Source of the DNA: Gonocerus acuteangulatus
Taxonomy: Eukaryota; Arthropoda; Insecta; Hemiptera; Coreidae
NCBI GenBank assembly: GCA_946811695.1
Contig: OX328128.1
Span: forward strand, 78,014,960-78,078,959
Length of the DNA: 64,000 nt
Direction of reading: 5' to 3'
The notes under the pieces were generated by a model. That model saw only the letters and a program-made list of their open reading frames with translations. It was not told the DNA's origin and did not search any database. A program made the translations under genes and the position numbers. The number at the start of each line of letters is the position of its first letter. The stretch's first letter is position 1. Positions 40,548 through 52,325 of this stretch are shown here, one piece after another.

Positions 40548-43500
40548 AAACATTACAAAAACTGATTATGTCTCGTTTAAGACAAGGGAAGGCTCTGAGA
40601 GGTCAGAAAAAGTATATAGTGTCTAATATTTGTCAATACTTAGCCAAAGCTTAGACTAAAAACGTTTTAAACCTCCTAGTGATAAGTATATAGTGTCTAA
40701 TATTTGTCAATACTTAGCCAAAGCTTAGACTAAAAACGTTTTAAACCTCCTAGTGATAAGTATATAGTGTCTAATATTTGTCAATACTTAGCCAAAGCTT
40801 AGACTAAAAACGTTTTAAACCTCCTAGTGATAAGTATATAGTGTCTAATATTTGTCAATACTTAGCCAAAGCTTAGACTAAAAACGTTTTAAACCTCCTA
40901 GTGATAAGTATATAGTGTCTAATATTTGTCAATACTTAGCCAAAGCTTAGACTAAAAACGTTTTAAACCTCCTAGTGATAAGTATATAGTGTCTAATATT
41001 TGTCAATACTTAGCCAAAGCTTAGACTAAAAACGTTTTAAACCTCCTAGTGATAAGTATATAGTGTCTAATATTTGTCAATACTTAGCCAAAGCTTAGAC
41101 TAAAAACGTTTTAAACCTCCTAGTGATAAGTATATAGTGTCTAATATTTGTCAATACTTAGCCAAAGCTTAGACTAAAAACGTTTTAAACCTCCTAGTGA
41201 TAAGTATATAGTGTCTAATATTTGTCAATACTTAGCCAAAGCTTAGACTAAAAACGTTTTAAACCTCCTAGTGATAAGTATATAGTGTCTAATATTTGTC
41301 AATACTTAGCCAAAGCTTAGACTAAAAACGTTTTAAACCTCCTAGTGATAAGTATATAGTGTCTAATATTTGTCAATACTTAGCCAAAGCTTAGACTAAA
41401 AACGTTTTAAACCTCCTAGTGATAAGTATATAGTGTCTAATATTTGTCAATACTTAGCCAAAGCTTAGACTAAAAACGTTTTAAACCTCCTAGTGATAAG
41501 TATATAGTGTCTAATATTTGTCAATACTTAGCCAAAGCTTAGACTAAAAACGTTTTAAACCTCCTAGTGATAAGTATATAGTGTCTAATATTTGTCAATA
41601 CTTAGCCAAAGCTTAGACTAAAAACGTTTTAAACCTCCTAGTGATAAGTATATAGTGTCTAATATTTGTCAATACTTAGCCAAAGCTTAGACTAAAAACG
41701 TTTTAAACCTCCTAGTGATAAGTATATAGTGTCTAATATTTGTCAATACTTAGCCAAAGCTTAGACTAAAAACGTTTTAAACCTCCTAGTGATAAGTATA
41801 TAGTGTCTAATATTTGTCAATACTTAGCCAAAGCTTAGACTAAAAACGTTTTAAACCTCCTAGTGATAAGTATATAGTGTCTAATATTTGTCAATACTTA
41901 GCCAAAGCTTAGACTAAAAACGTTTTAAACCTCCTAGTGATAAGTATATAGTGTCTAATATTTGTCAATACTTAGCCAAAGCTGAGACTAAAAACGTTTT
42001 AAACCTCCTAGTGATAAGTATATAGTGTCTAATATTTGTCAATACTTAGCCAAAGCTGAGACTAAAAACGTTTTAAACCTCCTAGTGATAAGTATATAGT
42101 GTCTAATATTTGTCAATACTTAGCCAAAGCTTAGACTAAAAACGTTTTAAACCTCCTAGTGATAAGTATATAGTGTCTAATATTTGTCAATACTTAGCCA
42201 AAGCTTAGACTAAAAACGTTTTAAACCTCCTAGTGATAAGTATATAGTGTCTAACATTTGTCAATACTTAGCCAAAGCTGAGACTACAAACGTTTTAAAC
42301 CTCCTAGTGATAAGTATATAGTGTCTAATATTTGTCAATACTTAGCCAAAGCTGAGACTAAAAACGTTTTAAACCTCCTAGTGATAAGTATATAGTGTCT
42401 AATATTTGTCAATACTTAGCCAAAGCTTAGACTAAAAACGTTTTAAACCTCCTAGTGATAAGTATATAGTGTCTAATATTTGTCAATACTTAGCCAAAGC
42501 TTAGACTAAAAACGTTTTAAACCTCCTAGTGATAAGTATATAGTGTCTAATATTTGTCAATACTTAGCCAAAGCTGAGACTAAAAACGTTTTAAACCTCC
42601 TAGTGATAAGTATATAGTGTCTAATATTTGTCAATACTTAGCCAAAGCTTAGACTAAAAACGTTTTAAACCTCCTAGTGATAAGTATATAGTGTCTAATA
42701 TTTGTCAATACTTAGCCAAAGCTTAGACTAAAAACGTTTTAAACCTCCTAGTGATAAGTATATAGTGTCTAATATTTGTCAATACTTAGCCAAAGCTGAG
42801 ACTAAAAACGTTTTAAACCTCCTAGTGATAAGTATATAGTGTCTAATATTTGTCAATACTTAGCCAAAGCTTAGACTAAAAACGTTTTAAACCTCCTAGT
42901 GATAAGTATATAGTGTCTAATATTTGTCAATACTTAGCCAAAGCTTAGACTAAAAACGTTTTAAACCTCCTAGTGATAAGTATATAGTGTCTAATATTTG
43001 TCAATACTTAGCCAAAGCTTAGACTAAAAACGTTTTAAACCTCCTAGTGATAAGTATATAGTGTCTAATATTTGTCAATACTTAGCCAAAGCTGAGACTA
43101 AAAACGTTTTAAACCTCCTAGTGATAAGTATATAGTGTCTAATATTTGTCAATACTTAGCCAAAGCTTAGACTAAAAACGTTTTAAACCTCCTAGTGATA
43201 AGTATATAGTGTCTAATATTTGTCAATACTTAGCCAAAGCTTAGACTAAAAACGTTTTAAACCTCCTAGTGATAAGTATATAGTGTCTAATATTTGTCAA
43301 TACTTAGCCAAAGCTTAGACTAAAAACGTTTTAAACCTCCTAGTGATAAGTATATAGTGTCTAATATTTGTCAATACTTAGCCAAAGCTTAGACTAAAAA
43401 CGTTTTAAACCTCCTAGTGATAAGTATATAGTGTCTAATATTTGTCAATACTTAGCCAAAGCTTAGACTAAAAACGTTTTAAACCTCCTAGTGATAAGTA

Positions 43501-44105
43501 TATAGTGTCTAATATTTGTCAATACTTAGCCAAAGCTTAGACTAAAAACGTTTTAAACCTCCTAGTGATAAGTATATAGTGTCTAATATTTGTCAATACT
43601 TAGCCAAAGCTTAGACTAAAAACGTTTTAAACCTCCTAGTGATAAGTATATAGTGTCTAATATTTGTCAATACTTAGCCAAAGCTTAGACTAAAAACGTT
43701 TTAAACCTCCTAGTGATAAGTATATAGTGTCTAATATTTGTCAATACTTAGCCAAAGCTTAGACTAAAAACGTTTTAAACCTCCTAGTGATAAGTATATA
43801 GTGTCTAATATTTGTCAATACTTAGCCAAAGCTGAGACTAAAAACGTTTTAAACCTCCTAGTGATAAGGTTATAACAGAGAGAAATTCTACCGCCAATTT
43901 CTTGCTCGGGGAATATAGGCCACGCCTTTATTCCCTTTATCCAACTAAACCATCTATTCGAACATGCTATAGGTAGGATAAATTGTTTTTAACCTTAACT
44001 TTGACTAAGTATTGATAAATACTAAACACTGTCTCCCTTGCCTGACCTCTCAAAGCCTTCCCTTGTCCTAAACGAGACGTTATCGGTTTTTATTGTGTTT
44101 AAAGT
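40548..44105. mobile_element. TIR/foldback element carrying a satellite array in one arm
   Basis: The left arm (40548-40609) reads GTCTCGTTTAAGACAAGGGA, then AGGCTCTGAGAGGTCAG. The right arm, complemented from 44100, reads GTCTCGTTTAGGACAAGGGA, then AGGCTTTGAGAGGTCAG. The right arm continues with AGTGTTTAGTATTTATCAAT and ACTTAGTCAAAG, which is the single-copy counterpart of the 74-bp satellite unit in the left arm. Exact outer boundaries and target duplication were not found. Confidence 0.7.
40611..43867 (+). repeat. 74-bp satellite array, about 44 copies
   Basis: Unit AGTATATAGTGTCTAATATT, TGTCAATACTTAGCCAAAGC, TTAGACTAAAAACGTTTTAA, ACCTCCTAGTGATA (74 bases). Copies are almost identical. 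Early units carry GCTTAGACT; in the later part some carry GCTGAGACT (for example 41980, 42054, 42573, 42795, 43091 and the last unit). One unit has AACATTTG and ACTACAAAC. There are no spacers, so this is a plain tandem array. Confidence 0.97.
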
Positions 44106-44159
44106 AGAGTCTTGTTCATTGTAATGGAAATCCAAAATTGTGGATCCGTCTGGAATATT

Positions 44160-44420
44160 TCCCTTTGAATTTAACGCACTAGATTTATTTTGAAAGCTTC
44201 GATTGGAAACAGTTAATAGTTTCTTTTAAAATGTCGTGAAAATTTTAACCAAAAAGGGAGATTTACGCGCCATAATGTACAGGAAACTGGAAGCAGCCAA
44301 GAGGAAATTACTCACACCACATCCTCGACTTGCGTGATTACAAACGACGATTTATAAAAACATGTTTCTCAGTTACTTATCGCGTTTTTTATTTAAAATA
44401 ATTGTAATTAAAAAAAAATT
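44160..44420 (+). repeat. Dispersed repeat, second part of the 15583 family
   Basis: GAAAGCTTCGATTGGAAACAG, GTTAATAGTTTC, CAGGAAACTGGAAGCAG and GTTTCTCAGTTACTTA follow the order seen at 15655-15870. Confidence 0.6.
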
Positions 44421-44579
44421 AATTTAAAATCTGTGACACAATTATTAATTTTGTAATTAGTTTCCTTCCAGAGTTTTGTGTATGCGTGAAAGTTCTTAAT
44501 AAATATTCAAAGCTTAAATTTTTCGTCCATTGTTCTTTTTGAATAATAAAAGCGCCTCCATGTAAAAAGATAATAAAGC

Positions 44580-45425
44580 AGGCAAGATATACAGCGCGCC
44601 TAGTGGCAGAAGTCAGAACCCTGCAATCCACAAAGTCATGACAAAACAGAGGCACTCCTAGTGGTGGCTTTACCAACCAACGTTTTAGCGGGTGAATTCT
44701 ATTCAAATATAGTACAAAGTAAATCCCCCTTCTGACAGACCGACTGAGTTTATTTTTACAAAACTTCTTTCTCATTAGACACTCACGACGTATACCGCGC
44801 TTCATTACAATTCAGCTCAAATTAGGATCGGTATGAGTATGTTAGTAGTTTGGATCCGAAGTAAACCCCCCCCCCCCTCGTCCTAATAAACCGACTTAGT
44901 TTATTTTTAGAAAACTTCTTTCTCATTAGACACTCACGACGTATACCGCGTTTCATTACAATTCAGCTCAAATTACGATCGGTATGAGTATATTAGTAGT
45001 TTGGATCCGAAGTAACCCCCCCTCCCCCCCTCGTCCTAATAAATCGATTTAGATTATTTTTACAAAACTTCTTTCTTATTAGACACTCACGACGTATACC
45101 GCGTTTCATTACAATTCAGCTCAAATTACGATCGGTAGGAGCATATTAGTAATTTGGATCCGAAGTAAACCTCCCCCCCCCCCTAATCTTAATAAACCGA
45201 CTTAGTTTATTTTTACAACTTTTTCTCTGTATACGACCACAACGAATATCCAGTGCAAATATCTACCTTGGGACCGGGGTAATCTACTTAAACACCTTTG
45301 AGGTTTTAAGCATTTATTTTTCCGCCTGAAAATTTCTTAGGACCGTTTCTGTAAACTATTTAATAAGGTTCAGAATGGTCACTTACGAGGATTTCCCAAC
45401 CGTTTTGAAGATTTTTATGAAGTAT
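44580..45425 (-). repeat. Element with ~150-bp tandem units, inverted copy of the 3715-6250 family
   Basis: CCGACT(T/G)AGTTTATTTTTAC starts recur at about 44741, 44891, 45045 and 45196, each with CACTCACGACGTATACCGCG and a C-run after GGATCCGAAGTAA. This is the complement of the units at 5635-6080. A diverged copy of the ~349-bp repeat of 47370 follows at 45270-45425. Confidence 0.75.
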
Positions 45426-45767
45426 TTTTGTAGCAAATTTTATTTAAAAAAATTAAGCCAGCTTGAAAGTAAAAAAAGTCCGACTCGCAGGAACTGCAGC
45501 ATCTTAGCGCGGTTCCGTTCATGTCCCTAGTGCCATTTGATAAGCATAGAAAAAAAATAAACTTATTTTTTATTATATATCTCGTAAAAATTGTCAAAAT
45601 CCTCTCGAACATCTCGAATAAAAGTGATATTAAGGCGTCAGGGACACCGACAGTAGCTAACTTTTACACAGAAGCGGAAATTACAGAATCTGGCTCTCAT
45701 TCTAAAGCAAAGCTCTATAAATCAATACAAAATATGCCTAATAAAGCCTTTCTAGAGGATACAGAAG

Positions 45768-46013
45768 CATGGGCGTATATGAGGGGGGGGGGCTGCAGCC
45801 CCTCCCGAAATTTTGAATTGATGATAAAAACTTCTCGTAAAACCCTTAAAAATAAATTAAATAAGATCACTTAGTTCATAAAACATATTTTATTTTACGT
45901 GTAATAGCGTTTTAGTTGCCTAAAACTATTCCAAGCTCTAAATATTTAGTATTCCATACCCTGGAAATGGTCTCAGAGCCCCCCCCCCAAAATTGTTTTT
46001 ATATACGCCCATG
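45768..46013. mobile_element. hAT MITE, 246 bp, perfect 8-bp target duplication
   Basis: Ends CATGGGCGTATAT and ATATACGCCCATG. TACAGAAG is duplicated at 45760-45767 and 46014-46021. Inside the ends are G-run and C-run blocks (GGGGGGGGGCTGCAGCCCC) that could form a hairpin. No coding capacity. Confidence 0.92.
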
Positions 46014-47151
46014 TACAGAAGGATCAAGAAGAAGTACACAAGATTGAGTAGAATACCCTGCCTAATATAGCCTATATAGAAGAATATGCCGAATAAAACC
46101 TATCTAGTAAATACACAAGGACAAATAAAAGTCTTGACGAATAACAAGTCAAGAAAAAAAACTTTATTTAGCAAAATAAAACAAAGTTTAGTTGCCCAAC
46201 TACAATAGAATAATATACCTAATTAAGTCTATGGAGTAGACACAAATGGACCAAAAACAAGTCTTGTGGAATATTGTTTTTTTTTTCTAATTAAATACTT
46301 TTTATCAATATTTAGTATATAATCTTTGTTGAAAACTATTGATTGCTAATTGATGAATCGGTTTACAACTAAGTAGTCTTTATGAATATTTAGTATATAA
46401 CCTTATGTTTGGATCTGAGTTTTTGGGGTGCTCTCCGCCTAGGCTTTGTATTTGTGTCGGCAGATACCTGGGGTATATTTACAGCTCTTGAGGATTAACT
46501 CTTAGCAGGTAAATTTCCTGCGGCCCCCTTGTTTCTACGGGCATTGAACCGCCATATTCGCTCATAGTATCTAACCGTTGTGAAGTTTATTTTTTGGATT
46601 TAGGACTTAATATACATATGTAGACTAAATCATAGCAAGAAGTAATCCTCCGTCGTCGGTTCTTAACTATGTAGACTCGCTAATGTTATCCAATCTTAGA
46701 TACATCGTATTTAAAATCCACAGCAAAAACACGACATTTCATCAGAATTCCCTGATGAATAAAACTTATATAGAATAATATGCAAAATAAAGCCTATCTA
46801 GTGGATAAAAATAGAGGAAAAAAGCCGTTCGTGGTGGTAGAAAATCTTAAAAGTATTTCGCTCAGAAATCTCCGAAATATTGTTACTAATTTTACGTATC
46901 CTGTTTTATAGCCAAATAGATTTATATTCCATAATCAATAAGAAAAACCTACTAACAATAAAAAACTATGGGTAATAGATGAAAATAGGGAATACCAAGA
47001 ATAATTCTTAAGAACGAAATCAACACCAGTACTGTAATCTAGATATTCATACGGCATCTTCGAATTCTAACAAACAAAACATTGATTCTAATTATACGTA
47101 TCCTGTTTTATTGACAAATACATTTGACTACTATAAGCAATTAAAAACACT

Positions 47152-47232
47152 AGGGAATATGCCAAAGAACTCGGAGTAGGAGCCTCGACAGTTTCAAGAC
47201 ATTTGAAGGAAATCGACAAATCCAAAACTGAC
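47152..47232 (+). pseudogene. Mariner-type transposase helix-turn-helix scrap
   Basis: 27 codons read REYAKELGVGASTVSRHLKE then IDKSKTD. It resembles the second helix-turn-helix of mariner transposases (ELGVSxxTVSRHLKxIGK). No other part of a mariner is visible nearby. Confidence 0.55.
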
Positions 47233-47370
47233 ATTTCATACGGTACAGCCTAATATATTTTTAACAATGAATTGTCTTTCTTATTTTAATTAATCTGTTT
47301 TATTGTCAAATACATTATCCAACTTTAAGCAATTAAAAAATAACAAGGAATAAAAACAAACAATAAGAAC

Positions 47371-48060
47371 CGTTCGAATAAACGAAATCAATTACTTCAA
47401 AGTTTAAGCACTTATTTCTCCGATTGACATAGCCTAATTAAAAATTGTTTTAGAATCTTTTTTGTAGAACATTTAGTAGGCTTTCGCATGGTACCCCTCC
47501 GTTTACCAATATTCCTAACCGTCTTCGAGATATTAGGGAATGTATACGAAGTTCCCAAAACATTTCATGTCTGGTAATAAAATATTTTATTCTAATCTTT
47601 CCTTAGCTCCAAACGTAACCAAAATTTTAACATATTAGTGTTGATGAAATTCAAACATGCAGAAAATGTTTCAACTGAATCCCATAATTTTAAGTATCAA
47701 AATCAAAGACAAAAAGAACAGTTCGAATAAGCGAAATCAATTACTTTAAAGTTTTAAGAACTTATTTCTCCGATTGACATCGCCTAATCAAAACTTTCAT
47801 TAGAACCTTTTTTGTAGAGCATTTAGTAAGCTTTCTAATGGTATTCTTCCGTTTCCCAAATTCTCAACCTTTTTCGAGATATTAAGGAAAGTATACAAAG
47901 TTACCAAAACTTTTTTATGTCTGTTAATAAAATATTTTATTCTAACCCTTCCTTAACTCCAAACGCAACGAAAATTTCAACATATTAGTTTTAATGAAAG
48001 TAGAACATGCAGTAAATGTTTCAACTGAATCCCATGACTCTTAAGTACCCAAACCAAAAA
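47371..48060 (+). repeat. Two diverged ~349-bp direct repeats
   Basis: GTTCGAATAAACGAAATCAA at 47372 and GTTCGAATAAGCGAAATCAA at 47721. They are followed in both by TTATTTCTCCGATTGACAT, a GTAGA(A/G)CATTTAGTA block and AATGTTTCAACTGAATCCCA. A more diverged copy lies at 45270-45425. Confidence 0.8.
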
Positions 48061-48194
48061 CGGCATTCAAAAATTATTTTTTCAGTTTTCTCGAAAACGG
48101 TTAAAGCTATCGCCTTGAAAATGGTTCCATTCGTTTTCCTAGCCCAAGAAGCCTATAAAAAGAGTACATACAAGCTTATGAACTCAAAAACGTA

Positions 48195-48354
48195 AGCGTT
48201 ACGATTTTTTTTGCGCGAATTTCGCCCCAAACGCCATCTTCCAGTGGGCGGATTTTGCTGGTTAACGAACTTGACCTTTCAAATTGGACGAGAGATTTTT
48301 GTACCAAATTTCATCAAAATCGGACCATCAGGGAAGCCAGAAATGAGCGAACAG

Positions 48355-48411
<57 letters not shown>

Positions 48412-48560
48412 TATATACAAATTTGAACCACCGTTATTTTCGGTCTCTAGGGGTTCTGAAACGCGAAATTTTCTTGTCGGCACTTCCGGATTGTTTCATT
48501 GTATCAACCTTATAAGCGGGGTTCCTCCCTATGGGGGAGGGAGGAACCGCGCTAAAAGAA
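48195..48560 (+). repeat. Dispersed repeat with internal (TA)n
   Basis: GCGCGAATTTCGCCCC, TTGTACCAAATTTCATC, a TA run (48359-48418), GGTTCTGAAACGCG and the terminal CCTCCCTATGGGGGAGGGAGG palindrome. Same family as 16640 and 50229. Frames across it are repeat-derived. Confidence 0.75.
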
Positions 48561-48699
48561 ATACGTATCACACTAGTATTTCTGAAGTGAAACAACTAAA
48601 AAATCAGTGTTTTTTAGTTATTACTATGAAAGACATGGTGAATACCTCTTATTAACCATCAAAACTGTATGCACCTAGCTTCAGGGCCTGTACACCAGA

Positions 48700-48941
48700 C
48701 ATGGGCGTATATTAGAGGAGGGGCTGAGGAGGCCGCAGCCTCCCCGAAATCGGTAAAAATGTGTCATTAAAACCTTTAAAATAAATTAAATAAGATCAAT
48801 TAGTTCCCGAAAAATATTTTTTTGGGTGTAATAGCGTTTTAATTTGCTAACTATTCCAAGTTCTAGATTGTTAGTATTTCATACTCCCTAAATGCTCTGA
48901 GCCCCCCCCCCCCCCGAAATTATTTTCTATATACGTTAGTG
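48700..48941. mobile_element. hAT MITE, 242 bp, perfect 8-bp target duplication
   Basis: The left end is CATGGGCGTATAT; the right end, complemented, is CACTAACGTATAT. ACACCAGA is duplicated at 48692-48699 and 48942-48949. Same family as 45768. Confidence 0.9.
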
Positions 48942-49049
48942 ACACCAGAGGACACTCATCGTGTCTTAATGATATTCCCTCTACATAGGAAAGAATGACA
49001 CATTTTCAGTTGAGTTTTTTTGAGTTGTGTCACTTTATAAACACTAGTG

Positions 49050-49051
<2 letters not shown>

Positions 49052-49091
<40 letters not shown>
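49052..49091. repeat. (TA)n microsatellite
   Basis: About 20 TA dinucleotides. Confidence 0.95.
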
Positions 49092-49093
<2 letters not shown>

Positions 49094-49274
49094 GGTACTT
49101 ACGTACTAGTTGCTCCGATCTCGAGAAGTGGCTCCCGTTAAGGCTCCCAGTCAGTGATCCGGATCAGGCAATATGGCGACCATTTATGGCAATAAGACCA
49201 TTTATTAATATTATCAACGATTTGGATTGACTAGAGTTTCGATATAACCTTGAGCGAGCGGAAATGCATAGCAA

Positions 49275-49527
49275 TTATATAAGGGGGGAGGATGAGGCGG
49301 CTGCAGCTCCCCTCCCCCGAAATTTTGTTTTGGTGAGAACATTTCATGTAAAAAAAAGCCTATAACAACGAAAAATGTCTTCTACATTTACCCTTGTCTA
49401 CTAGGTGTCCAGAGGACCTTAAAACTCGCCATTTTACACTAAAATATTTAAAATTCTCCCTAAACCATTAATGCCTTGGGGCTCCCATCCCCTCCCCCCC
49501 CGAAATTATTTTCTATATACGTTAGTG
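49275..49527. mobile_element. hAT MITE, third copy
   Basis: The right end TATATACGTTAGTG equals that of the 48700 copy. The left end is diverged (CAATTATATAAGGGGGG). G-run and C-run blocks are present, but the interior differs from the other copies. No clean duplication. Confidence 0.65.
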
Positions 49528-50052
49528 AACGCGCTAATGTGATACATCCCCTTTTCCTGATAGTAATTTCTTCTATTGTTATAAAAGGTTTTCAAAACAG
49601 CATGACTAGTTTTCTTCATACAGGAAATGACTCGTTTAATTTAAATCAAGAGAAAATTGATTATCTCTTTAAGTGGTTGAGGTTACATTTTTAATATTTA
49701 CGAATTTGCGAGTTCAATTATTTGCAAGCACACTTTGCCGTTCAAGAATAGGTGTTATCAGTTCTTATCGGTGGTTACAAATGATTTTTAATTTACAAAG
49801 AAGTGGGTTTTCCTTTCTAAACTACAAATAAAAGTCTGAGGAGATAATATATAAGACGGAAATTGAGAATATTAAATCAATTTCATTTGTGTCTGTGTTA
49901 TCAGTTGTGCAATAATTTTATGTAAGTCCCAATTCAATATTTTCAAATTATTTTAGAGAATATATAAGTATAGTATGTATAAGGAATTGTGCGCGATTCA
50001 CTAGTCAAGTTGTAGTCATAAAAATATTTCCAAATCATCAATTCTACCCAAG

Positions 50053-50228
50053 GGCATATATAGAAAATAATTTCGGGGGGGGGGGCTGAGAGAATTTCGG
50101 AGGAGCTGGGAACATCTGAGGGATATGGAATGCTCACAATCTAGAACTTGGATAGTTAGCCAACTAAAACACTATTACGCGCAAAAAAAATATATATATA
50201 TATTTTTAGGGGTTTTATGACACATTTT
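50053..50228 (-). mobile_element. hAT MITE, truncated inverted copy
   Basis: The complement of the family's right part: GGGCATATATAGAAAATAAT, TTTCGGGGGG, CAAGTTCTAGATTG-type text and GGGGTTTTATGACACATTTT. It stops where the dispersed repeat at 50229 starts. Confidence 0.7.
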
Positions 50229-50530
50229 AGCGCGGTACCTCCCTCCCTCCATAGGGAGGAAACTCTTTTATGAGGTTGACCTTACGACGCAATCCGGAAG
50301 TTAGGAAATTTCTCGTTTCAGACCACATGGATCACGAAAATAAATGTGGCTCAACTTTATATATATATATGTTTGTCTGTACGCGCTCCTGATGCCTCAA
50401 AAATGGTCCGATTCTGATGAAATTTGGTAGAAAAATCTTTCGTTGAATTTGAAAGGTCAAGTTTGTTAACTACTAGGATCCATCAACCGGAACACGGCTT
50501 TTGGAGCGAAATTCGCGCAAAAAGATCCTG
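50229..50530 (-). repeat. Dispersed repeat, inverted copy of 48195-48560
   Basis: GCGCGGTACCTCCC, CCATAGGGAGGAAA, GACGCAATCCGGAAG, a short TA run, ATGGTCCGATTCTGATG and GAGCGAAATTCGCGC in reverse order of the other copy. Confidence 0.75.
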
Positions 50531-50913
50531 ATGTGGCGCCTTAAATCTTCCTTCTGTTTGAGATGTAATTTTATATTTTTCACGAAAGATCAAAACCTGC
50601 GAATAACTGCTTCTACTCCTTTGCTAAAAGCACTATGGATGTGAACGGAACCGCGCTGAGATGACGCAGTTCCTGAGACTTGGACTTTTTAGGATTAAAT
50701 CAACATTTCTGGGGCGGCCGCAGCCCCCCCCCCTTATATACGTTAAGATTCTATCAAGTAAGAAGTGAAAATAATTATCATAAGTGGCCCAGTGCAGTAA
50801 TCTCCAGTATATTGATTTACAAAAAATGTAATATGCTCTCAAAATCGTCATAAAACTAGCATGTCAATTTTCGGACTTCGAAAAACTAAAAATTGTAGTA
50901 CTTTGTCATTGAC

Positions 50914-51288
50914 AGGGCCTCCGAGAGGTACTACGACCCCTGTCCAAATAACTTCACGGGCCCCTTAACCCCCCCCTCCATTAACATTACCAAAAATTAT
51001 GTAAAATTGAAATTTCTTTGAAAACAAAATTAAATACATTTGTAATTGAACAGAGAGGAAAATTTACGTATTGTACATTGGCACTACTGGAGCTACAAAT
51101 TTATGGACTGACAATATTTATAGGCTAGTTTATATATTAGAAATAGAGAATTTAGTGAGTTATCCATTGGTTGTTCTTAATAATAATTATTTGAACTATA
51201 CTTAGGTATATAATTTTGTTATTTCAAATTATAATTTGAGTAAAAAAAAATGACGCCGGGCCCCCCTGAGACTACGCGCCCCTGATCA
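50914..51288. mobile_element. hAT-like MITE (CAGGGCC...)
   Basis: Starts CAGGGCCTCCGAGAGG and ends complementary to CAGGGGCGCGTAGTC. The interior matches the family split by Tigger at 18930-19880, in the other orientation. Flanking bases do not form an exact 8-bp duplication. Confidence 0.65.
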
Positions 51289-51577
51289 ATTGTCAATTTG
51301 GACATTGTTAAATTATTTTCATCTTGAGTTTTAAACGAAATGAGAATAAAAGCTGTTTGCAGGGAAGTTTATATTTCATTTTCACTAATCCTCAACAATA
51401 GAACTGGCAAAATTATAATTGGCCGATTTTATTACCAACGCACTTGATGGGATCTTTATAATTTTGAGGGATCATTATGAGAATTGATTTAAAAGGAACG
51501 TCTCTGTTTATGACATGGCTCTAGGTTTAATGGAAATACAAGACACCTAAAAGGAATATTTTGTTTTGTAATTACAG

Positions 51578-51822
51578 ACATACCTCAAAACCAAAACTTT
51601 GGTCTTTGGAGGGAGGACAGGAAAAGGAAGTGGATTACGTTCCCGTCAGGCACGGCCCGTGCCCTTCTTATCTTTAAATTCGAAGTAAACGTCGACCAGC
51701 GTCGAGCAACAATCGGTGCTGCAAAGGTCACTTTTGGTACTAGAAGTTTTATTACAACTGCTAATGAAGTATACTATTCTAGGACTGCACATTTACACTG
51801 TCTTGTCGTTTATGTACATTAA
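51578..51822 (+). other. Unassigned open exon-like segment
   Basis: After a strong acceptor-like tract (TTTTGTTTTGTAATTACAG, ending 51577) an 80-codon frame runs open to TAA at 51820-51822. It contains NFGLWREDRKRKWITFPSGT and FKFEVNVDQRRATIGAAKVT. It is visibly GC-richer than its surroundings and has no start Met. It could be an exon of an unseen gene or a decayed element; no partner exon was identified. Confidence 0.3.
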
Positions 51823-51989
51823 AAAGATATAGATCCCGTTCCAACAAATATAGGCTATGCCGACCTATATCTTTAAAATCCATTCTATTTTCAAGCTGCT
51901 AACCTACAATTTTTATTTTTCCAACTCCCTGGCAAGCCCGGGCCCGGGACAACAGTACCTAACAGCCCCCCCCCCAAGTGGCGGCCCTG

Positions 51990-52325
51990 ATCGTAACCCA
52001 TGGTTTCAGCAAGATCACACAACCAACGAGTCCCTGTTGGTGGTCAATGAAATGTTTCCGGAAAAACTGATACCCAGACGAGGCTACATCCCATTTCCAC
52101 CGAGGAGTCCAGATCTATCCTCAGCAGACTTCATTTTATGGCGTTATTTATAGAGTCGTAGCTACATCCATAAACCAAATACATAACGTCAACTAACAGA
52201 AAAAATCAGCCAAGAGATGTCGGCGATCTCGCAGTCACTTTGCTAACGAATATTCCAAAATTTCGGTAGTCACATAGGAGAGTGCAAAAGTTGAAACGGT
52301 GTTTATTTAGATGATGTAATTAAAA
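51990..52325 (+). pseudogene. Tc/mariner-superfamily transposase C-terminal fragment
   Basis: The frame reads WFQQDHTTNESLLVVNEMFP and IPFPPRSPDLSSADFILWRY, the DDE core end (QQD and PRSPDL...DF.LW). It then continues past a stop as EKISQEMSAI. The first catalytic Asp region is absent, and the His after QQD lacks the usual GAPAH. A hAT-like end (GTGGCGGCCCTG) abuts it at 51988. Confidence 0.7.

Noticed and set aside
40611..43867. CRISPR-like regular repeat array
   Set aside because: Units follow each other without unique spacers, are 74 bases long and lie in a eukaryotic transposon arm; it is a tandem satellite.
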